Shown here in pieces: positions 6,421 through 10,719 of a DNA stretch of 10,719 bases. Both the position numbers and the translations under genes were made by a program. Positions within the stretch are counted from its first letter, which is position 1; each line of letters begins with the position of its first letter. Origin of the DNA: Beijerinckiaceae bacterium (GTDB lineage Bacteria > Pseudomonadota > Alphaproteobacteria > Rhizobiales > Beijerinckiaceae); assembly GCA_947455285.1 (NCBI GenBank), contig CANGOK010000091.1, forward strand, positions 1 through 10,719, given 5' to 3'. The notes beneath the pieces are model-generated. The model was not told the DNA's origin, ran no database searches, and worked only from the letters and a program-made list of their open reading frames with translations.

Positions 6421-7737
6421 TTATCGAGCGGCGGGCTTGGCAGGCTTTGCGGCAGGCTTCGGATTGCTCACGAGGCCTGCAGTCAGCGTCATGCGCGCCG
6501 CCTCCCACTGGAGCTTGGCGAGTTCACCGCGAGTCATTTTCGAATAATCGCCAGTTATGACCATAAGCTTGTCGGGCTTGGCGTCCTTGCCCTCCTTGGC
6601 GGGCGCCTTCTCAGCCGTAAGACTGGCTCCAAGCGCGCTGATGTCCTGCTTGTTCTTCGTCGTCCAGAATAACTGGTCCGCAGGCAAGGCGAGAAGGTGG
6701 CGATGGTCCTTCAAAACCATGAGCACAAAGCCATCCTTGGCGAGAAAACGGTCAAATCCGAAGGACCGCTTCAGGCCAGCATACATTTCCGCCTGCTGGC
6801 GATTGAGATAGGCGGTGGTGCGATCCTGCGCTGCGCTGCTCTGGCGCACAAATGCGATGGCGTCTTTCGCCCCTGTCTGCTCCAGCGCGACCGCGATCAC
6901 GAGCAAATCGGCAGGCGTATAATTCTTGTTGTTCAGGAGGACATCGACAAGCTCGCCATCCCCCGAAAGCGCAGTCAGTTTTTCGCGACAATCGCGCATG
7001 ATCTGCCCGGCAGTCTTGGTGCGCAACGCCTCTTGCAGGCCCTGCGCTGCGCCGACCGAGGAGGCGCTGAACATGACGGTGCGCGTCGTGTTCGCAGTCA
7101 GGGAAGGCAGGGCGGCGCCGCCGGGAACCGCCATCATCGCGCCGCGCAGGGAAAGGCTCCCCACGCCGCGCGCAGCGGCAAGTTCCTGCAGGCGTTTAGC
7201 CAGCGGCGGGAAGTCCGTATAGGGATCGACCTGCGCCTGCGCAGCCAGTTCGCGCCGCGCAGCGTCGGTGCCCAGAACGCCGCCCATGAAGCTGCCCCGC
7301 TCGGAGTTCTTATTCTCTCCGGACGAGGAAAGGGAATCAAAGAAATTGCCGATTCCCTCCGCCGATTGTTTGGTGGTTTCAATGGGACTGATGATGAGCT
7401 GGCCGCCGAACTTCAACGGCGCTAGCGCGGACGATCCAAAGGACTCAATGAACTGCCCTAGTCCCGTATGTTCGTTTAACTGCTCATAAACACCATATTC
7501 ATGAAGCCGCACGGCCATGAGCGCATCGCTGACGATAGCGAATTTACCCTCGCTCGTTTCAAGAACATATTTGCGATGAACGCCATCGATCTCGACATCT
7601 TCGGCGATGCGATAGGTCTTGCCCTGCGCCCGCTCGCCCCAGATCGCGCTGGCGGAGCCCTTGACCGGCGCCTCATCACCAAGGACGGCGCTTGTAGCCA
7701 GACAAAGAAACAGCGTCGCGGCTGACAGGGCTTTCAT
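6421..7737 (-). CDS. Secreted protein of unknown function, next to the mla operon
   Basis: 438 residues; not assigned to a named family. The N-terminus is a likely Sec signal peptide (MKALSAATLFLCLATSAVLG, then Asp-Glu), placing it in the periplasm or outside. Residues 41-80 ('TYRIAEDVEIDGVHRKYVLE', 'GKFAIVSDALMAVRLHE') look like a small beta domain. They are followed by a Gly/Ser-rich stretch, a 'VDPYTDFPPLAKRLQELA' segment (170-187), helical regions with many Ala/Gln, and a Lys/Pro/Ala-rich tail of about 14 residues. From memory, this order resembles uncharacterised secreted proteins of other Proteobacteria; this was not checked. The start at 7737 has GAGAGG about 8 bases upstream. It begins 24 bases after mlaB with no terminator between them, so co-transcription with mla is likely. 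A role in envelope lipid transport is only a guess from position. Confidence 0.8.
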   Translation of the reverse strand: MKALSAATLFLCLATSAVLGDEAPVKGSASAIWGERAQGKTYRIAEDVEIDGVHRKYVLETSEGKFAIVSDALMAVRLHEYGVYEQLNEHTGLGQFIESFGSSALAPLKFGGQLIISPIETTKQSAEGIGNFFDSLSSSGENKNSERGSFMGGVLGTDAARRELAAQAQVDPYTDFPPLAKRLQELAAARGVGSLSLRGAMMAVPGGAALPSLTANTTRTVMFSASSVGAAQGLQEALRTKTAGQIMRDCREKLTALSGDGELVDVLLNNKNYTPADLLVIAVALEQTGAKDAIAFVRQSSAAQDRTTAYLNRQQAEMYAGLKRSFGFDRFLAKDGFVLMVLKDHRHLLALPADQLFWTTKNKQDISALGASLTAEKAPAKEGKDAKPDKLMVITGDYSKMTRGELAKLQWEAARMTLTAGLVSNPKPAAKPAKPAAR

Positions 7738-7761
7738 CGATGGCGCCTCTCGACCATGATC

Positions 7762-8079
7762 TTACGCCTCGCGCGCGGACAATATGTCTTGGAGCCCGTA
7801 AAGCTCGACGATGGCGGAGAAAGATTGCGGCAGGGGTTTCAGTTCGACGCGCATGTTGCGCTCGCGCGCCTGACGCATCAGCGACGTCATCAAGGCTAGC
7901 GCGCTCGAATCCGCCTTGGTGACGGCGCTGGCGTCGAGAACAAGCGCACCACCGCCATCTAGCGGCTTGAGCCGGGCGCAAAGGGCGCCGACGCTCTCCA
8001 TGGTCAGAACGCCGCTCAGCCTGACATGATGCGCCTCGCCGCTGACATCATGGGTCAGGTCAGCGGAAGCGCTGGTCAT
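7762..8079 (-). CDS. mlaB: STAS-domain protein, MlaB-like subunit of the Mla ABC transporter
   Basis: 105 residues, the usual size for MlaB. The STAS fold is seen as 'HHVRLSGVLTMESV' (17-30), 'ALVLDASAVTKADSSALALM' (45-64) and 'VELKPLPQSFSAIVELYGLQDIL'. Asp57-Ser58 in 'ADSS' corresponds to the Asp-Ser/Thr site of MlaB and anti-sigma-antagonist proteins. In E. coli, MlaB binds the cytoplasmic ATPase MlaF and stabilises and activates the MlaFEDB complex; the same role is expected here. Its ATG overlaps the mlaC stop codon in an ATGA (8076-8079), indicating translational coupling. It is the last recognised mla gene. Confidence 0.88.
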   Translation of the reverse strand: MTSASADLTHDVSGEAHHVRLSGVLTMESVGALCARLKPLDGGGALVLDASAVTKADSSALALMTSLMRQARERNMRVELKPLPQSFSAIVELYGLQDILSAREA

Positions 8080-8663
8080 TTCGCGTTCTTTTGCTTCAGG
8101 GCCGCAATGAGGCCCGGCACGCCGGACGAACCGACTATGCCATTGAATTCATCGCGATAGGCGGTGATCAGGCTCACGCCTTCAACCGTCACGTCATAGA
8201 CGCGCCAGCCGCCCGAAGCGTTCGAGAGCGTATAATCAATCGCCACCGGCTTGGCCCGGCCGATCATCTGTGTGCGAACCGTCACGTCAGAGCCGCTGTT
8301 GGAGCGCGAGTCGCGCACCTGCACGTCGAGATCCTTCAGGCTGGCGAGCGCGTTCGAATAGGTTCGCACCAGCAACTTGCTGAACTCGGTTACGACCTGA
8401 TTTTGCTCGCCGCCCGAAGCGCGCGGCCAGTTGCGGCCCATGGCCATCTGGGTGATGCGATTGAAATCAAAGCGCGGCATGAGGCGCTGATCGACCAAGG
8501 CCGCAAGCTGGGCGGGAGAATGCACGAGCTCTGGGTTCTTGCGAACCTGCGCGGTGACCTCGATCGCCATACGACGCACAAGGTCCTCAGCGCTTGCATT
8601 CTGCGCCTGAGCGGGAGCCAGGCAGGCGAACAGCACACAAAGCGAAACTACAAAACGCAACAT
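8076..8663 (-). CDS. mlaC: MlaC-family periplasmic phospholipid-binding chaperone
   Basis: 195 residues from the preferred start. A signal peptide (MLRFVVSLCVLFACLAPAQA, cleaved before Gln21) is followed by the MlaC/Ttg2D domain: 'LVHSPAQLAALVDQRLMPRF', 'MGRNWPRASGGEQNQVVTEF', 'LVRTYSNAL', 'DYTLSNASGGWRVYDVTVEGVSLITAYRDEF' in pieces. MlaC carries phospholipids across the periplasm between MlaA at the outer membrane and MlaFEDB at the inner membrane. The frame is open further upstream to an ATG at 8765, but that version would overlap mlaA by 80 bases and bury the signal peptide 34 residues in, so ATG 8663 (AGGG 8 bases upstream) is chosen. The stop overlaps the mlaB start. Confidence 0.9.
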   Translation of the reverse strand: MLRFVVSLCVLFACLAPAQAQNASAEDLVRRMAIEVTAQVRKNPELVHSPAQLAALVDQRLMPRFDFNRITQMAMGRNWPRASGGEQNQVVTEFSKLLVRTYSNALASLKDLDVQVRDSRSNSGSDVTVRTQMIGRAKPVAIDYTLSNASGGWRVYDVTVEGVSLITAYRDEFNGIVGSSGVPGLIAALKQKNAK

Positions 8664-8685
8664 GAGATTGCCCTGAACCAGAAGA

Positions 8686-9396
8686 TCAGCGCGCGCCCGC
8701 AGCCTCCCGACCGGATTGCACGACGGCGGCGCGACGCTGGAGATAGAGATTGCGGGTGAAGGCATATTTATCGAGGCTCGACGTGTCGATCAGATTCGCA
8801 TTGTCGAGATTGTCGGCCTTAATCTGGACGAATTCGAGGCCGGTCAGGCCATAAGACCAGGCGTCCACCAAATAGGTTCGCGGATCGGAGGCGATGCGCG
8901 CCGCGCGGCCGACTGTATCGCGAGCTGACGAAGGACCAAGCAGGGGCAGGACCATATAGAAGCCCGGCTCCGCGCCCCAGACGCCAAGCGTCTGGCCAAA
9001 GTCGCCTTCACCCTTCGGAAGGTTCTGGGTCGAGGCGACATCGATGAGACCGCCAACACCAACAGTCGTATTGATCAGGAAGCGCGAGAAATCGGTCATC
9101 GCGTCCTTGCCGCGGCCCTGCAGCAGGTGATTGGCGCCGATGAAGGCGTCATCGAGATTGCTGAAGACATTGGTGACGCCGGTGCGAACGGGCTTGGGCA
9201 GAACGGTGTTCCAGATGGTGGCCACAGGCTTGACGATAACCGTATCAAGCGCCTCGTTCAGCGCGAAGAAGCCGCGGTTGACCGGCTCCAGCGGGTCATT
9301 GTGGCCAGCGGGGCTCTGGGCGCAGGCGACGGAGGACACACCCAATCCGGCGAGCAGGGTCGTCGCGAGAATCGCCGAACGAAAGGGTCGAATCAT
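8686..9396 (-). CDS. mlaA: MlaA/VacJ-family outer-membrane phospholipid-removing protein
   Basis: 236 residues, typical of MlaA. The diagnostic 'DPLEPVNR' (34-41) is followed by 'FALNEALD', 'LPKPVRTGVTNVFSNLDD', 'LINTTVGVGGLIDVA', 'FGQTLGVWG' and 'YMVLPLLGPSSARDTVG'. MlaA forms a ring in the outer membrane that takes mislocalised phospholipids from the outer leaflet and hands them to MlaC. The signal peptide has a Cys at 25, but the residues before it (Ser-Val-Ala-Cys) make a poor lipobox, while 'ACA-Q' just after would suit signal peptidase I. Lipoprotein status is therefore uncertain. Its ATG overlaps the mlaD stop in an ATGA (9393-9396), with GGAG 7 bases upstream. Having mlaA inside the operon differs from E. 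coli, where it is a separate gene. Confidence 0.93.
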   Translation of the reverse strand: MIRPFRSAILATTLLAGLGVSSVACAQSPAGHNDPLEPVNRGFFALNEALDTVIVKPVATIWNTVLPKPVRTGVTNVFSNLDDAFIGANHLLQGRGKDAMTDFSRFLINTTVGVGGLIDVASTQNLPKGEGDFGQTLGVWGAEPGFYMVLPLLGPSSARDTVGRAARIASDPRTYLVDAWSYGLTGLEFVQIKADNLDNANLIDTSSLDKYAFTRNLYLQRRAAVVQSGREAAGAR

Positions 9397-9866
9397 TTCT
9401 TATCTCCAGAGCTTTCTGCGGCCTTGTTATACAAAAACTGCCCAATCAACTTCTCGAGGACCATGGCCGACTGGGTTTTGATAATTCGTTCACCATCCTT
9501 AAGATATAGTGAATCCCCGCCTGCGTCTAAGCTTAAGTATTGTTCCCCGAGCAGGCCGGAGGTCACGATCGCCGCGATCGTATCGGTGGAGAAACGGTAT
9601 TCGGGGTGAATGCGCAATTGAGCGACCGCTTCATAGGTCGCTCCATCGAGATGGATGGCTTCGACCCTCCCCACCACGACGCCGGCGCTCTTGATGGGCG
9701 CGCGAACCCTCAAGCCCCCGATATTGTCGAACCGGGCCTCCAGTCGGTAGCCCTCGGCGCTGTCGAAGCTGACGAGATTGCCCACCTTGAGCGCCATGAA
9801 CACCAGCGCGACAATTCCCAAGGCCACGAACACGCCGACGGCGACATTGGTTTTGGAGCGGTTCAT
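9393..9866 (-). CDS. mlaD: MlaD, MCE-domain periplasmic lipid-binding subunit of the Mla ABC transporter
   Basis: 157 residues. One transmembrane helix near 8-26 anchors it in the inner membrane. The MCE domain follows: 'FDNIGGL' (46-52), 'AGVVVGRV' (61-68) and 'GLLGEQYLSL' (104-113), then the helical 'SAMVLEKLIGQFLYNK' tail that packs in the hexamer. These match E. coli MlaD closely, although the C-terminus is shorter. MlaD hexamers form the periplasmic pore-like ring on MlaE through which phospholipid passes to or from MlaC. The start codon shares one base with the mlaE stop (TGATG at 9864-9868) and the stop overlaps the mlaA start, so all three are translationally coupled. Confidence 0.94.
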   Translation of the reverse strand: MNRSKTNVAVGVFVALGIVALVFMALKVGNLVSFDSAEGYRLEARFDNIGGLRVRAPIKSAGVVVGRVEAIHLDGATYEAVAQLRIHPEYRFSTDTIAAIVTSGLLGEQYLSLDAGGDSLYLKDGERIIKTQSAMVLEKLIGQFLYNKAAESSGDKK

Positions 9867-10651
9867 CAGTTCAGACCCCTAAACATCAGGACGGTCAGGA
9901 TAAAATCGAGCGTCAACACGCTCAGGGAGGAGATCACCACCGTGCGGGTGGTGGCGCTGGACACGCCCTCCGCAGTCGGAGCGGCATGATAGCCTTCGAA
10001 CACGGAAATCAAACCTACCGCAACGCCGAAAACCACAGCCTTGAACAGGCCATTGAGCACATCCAGTCGAAAATCGACGCTGGCGCGCATCTGGGACCAA
10101 AAGGCGCCAGCGTCGATGCCGATCAGCTCGACGCCGACGAGATAGGCTCCGATGACGCCCGCGCTGGAGAAGATCACCGCAAGAATGGGCAGCGACGCAA
10201 GCGCGCCCAAGAAGCGGGGGACAACCACGCGGGAAATCGGATCGACCGCCATCATGTCCATGGCCGCCAATTGTTCGGTGGCGCGCATGAGGCCGATTTC
10301 CGCCGTGACCGCCGAACCCGCCCGGCCCGCGAAGAGCAAGGCGGTCACCACAGGCCCGAGCTCTCGCACCAACGACAGCGCGACGAGAGAGCCGAGCGCG
10401 TCCGCCGAGCCAAACCTCTGCAGAACCTCGTAGCCCTGCACCGCCAGCACCATGCCGACGAAAAGGCCGGAGACGAGGATGATGGCGAGGGAGCGGACGC
10501 CGGAGAAGTGAACCTCGCGCACCAGCAGCGCGCCGCGCTTCACGCCCTGGGCCGTCCGGGCGAACACGGTTCCGAAGAACAGCGTCGCAAGCCCAAGCCG
10601 CGCCAGAACGCTCAAGGTGAAGGCGCCGAGCCTTTCGAGAAGGTCAAGCAT
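9866..10651 (-). CDS. mlaE: MlaE-family permease of the Mla phospholipid ABC transporter
   Basis: 261 residues from the chosen start, the standard MlaE length. Several hydrophobic segments are present, with the family signature 'RELGPVVTALLFAGRAGSA' (96-114) and 'AEIGLMRATEQLAAM' just after it; 'PRFLGALASLPIL' follows. MlaE dimers form the inner-membrane core of the MlaFEDB complex and move phospholipid using ATP hydrolysed by MlaF. The frame stays open to an ATG at 10696, but the extra 15 residues would lie over the end of mlaF and are not family-like, so ATG 10651 is preferred. Its first codons overlap the mlaF stop by 8 bases and its stop shares a base with the mlaD start. Confidence 0.95.
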   Translation of the reverse strand: MLDLLERLGAFTLSVLARLGLATLFFGTVFARTAQGVKRGALLVREVHFSGVRSLAIILVSGLFVGMVLAVQGYEVLQRFGSADALGSLVALSLVRELGPVVTALLFAGRAGSAVTAEIGLMRATEQLAAMDMMAVDPISRVVVPRFLGALASLPILAVIFSSAGVIGAYLVGVELIGIDAGAFWSQMRASVDFRLDVLNGLFKAVVFGVAVGLISVFEGYHAAPTAEGVSSATTRTVVISSLSVLTLDFILTVLMFRGLN

Positions 10652-10719
10652 GGGCGCCGCCTTCGCCAGCGACCCCGCCCAGCAATTGCTGGGCATAGGC
10701 GGGGGCGGGATAGTGGAAG
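10644..10719 (-). CDS. mlaF: C-terminus of MlaF, ATPase of the Mla transporter, partial
   Basis: A short open frame enters from the right edge and ends at TGA (10644-10646). Its last 24 residues begin FHYPAPAYAQQLLGG and end GEGGAHA. The 'F-x-YPA-x-x-Y-x-x-x-LL' pattern is the usual end of MlaF/Ttg2A ATPases, as in E. coli 'FRYPAGDYHADLL'. It overlaps the start of mlaE by 8 bases, which fits the mlaF-mlaE order of known operons. MlaF is the cytoplasmic ATP-hydrolysing subunit that binds MlaE and MlaB. The call rests on a short tail plus gene order. Confidence 0.72.
   Translation of the reverse strand, partial: FHYPAPAYAQQLLGGVAGEGGAHA

Noticed and set aside
8664..8765. N-terminal extension of MlaC by 34 residues
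   Set aside because: It would run through the end of mlaA and place the signal peptide internally; ATG 8663 has a fitting ribosome-binding site.
10677..10694. Perfect 18-base palindrome GCCCAGCAATTGCTGGGC, a possible operator for mlaE
   Set aside because: It lies inside the coding end of mlaF (Ala-Gln-Gln-Leu-Leu-Gly), and mlaE overlaps mlaF, so no separate promoter is needed. It is probably chance.
10652..10696. N-terminal extension of MlaE by 15 residues
   Set aside because: It overlaps the mlaF tail and does not resemble MlaE N-termini.

Overview
The window looks like chromosome of a GC-rich alphaproteobacterium, most likely of the Rhizobiales/Hyphomicrobiales. The reasons are high GC throughout, dense gene packing with 1- to 4-base overlaps, a compact Mla lipid-transport operon, and a family of orphan periplasmic receptors of the tripartite tricarboxylate transporter (TTT/Bug) type. 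The genus cannot be fixed from the sequence alone.

Left half (about 1-6323): an accessory, probably catabolic, region. A minus-strand operon reads leftward: a TTT/Bug receptor (1003-2046), an enoyl-CoA hydratase/isomerase-family protein (149-985), and the first 19 codons of what looks like a flavin-dependent (LLM-class) monooxygenase running off the left edge (1-57). Diverging from it across a 126-base intergenic region is a plus-strand operon: a second receptor closely related to the first (2179-3231), an asparaginase-family protein (3243-4244) and a third, more distant receptor (4263-5288). A minus-strand Rieske non-heme iron oxygenase of the VanA/dicamba-demethylase type (5298-6323) converges on that operon with 9 bases between stop codons. 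No TTT membrane subunits are present, so the three receptors are orphans here. One reading is uptake of one or more organic acids or amides, followed by hydrolysis, oxygenation or demethylation, and CoA-type processing. The substrate cannot be read from the sequence. Both the asparaginase-like and the crotonase-like proteins have altered active-site motifs.

Right half (about 6421-10719): the Mla system for retrograde phospholipid transport between the outer and inner membranes, all on the minus strand, in the order mlaF (only its last 24 codons, at the right edge), mlaE, mlaD, mlaA, mlaC, mlaB. Overlapping stop/start codons indicate translational coupling at F/E, E/D, D/A and C/B. The outer-membrane lipoprotein gene mlaA lies inside the operon, unlike in E. 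coli. An unrecognised secreted protein of 438 residues (6421-7737) follows mlaB after only 24 bases and may be the last gene of the same transcript.

The 97 bases between that gene and the Rieske gene hold a perfect 6+6 inverted repeat beside an AT-rich stretch. A strong hairpin also sits between the hydratase-family and monooxygenase genes. No RNA genes, insertion sequences or CRISPR arrays were seen.
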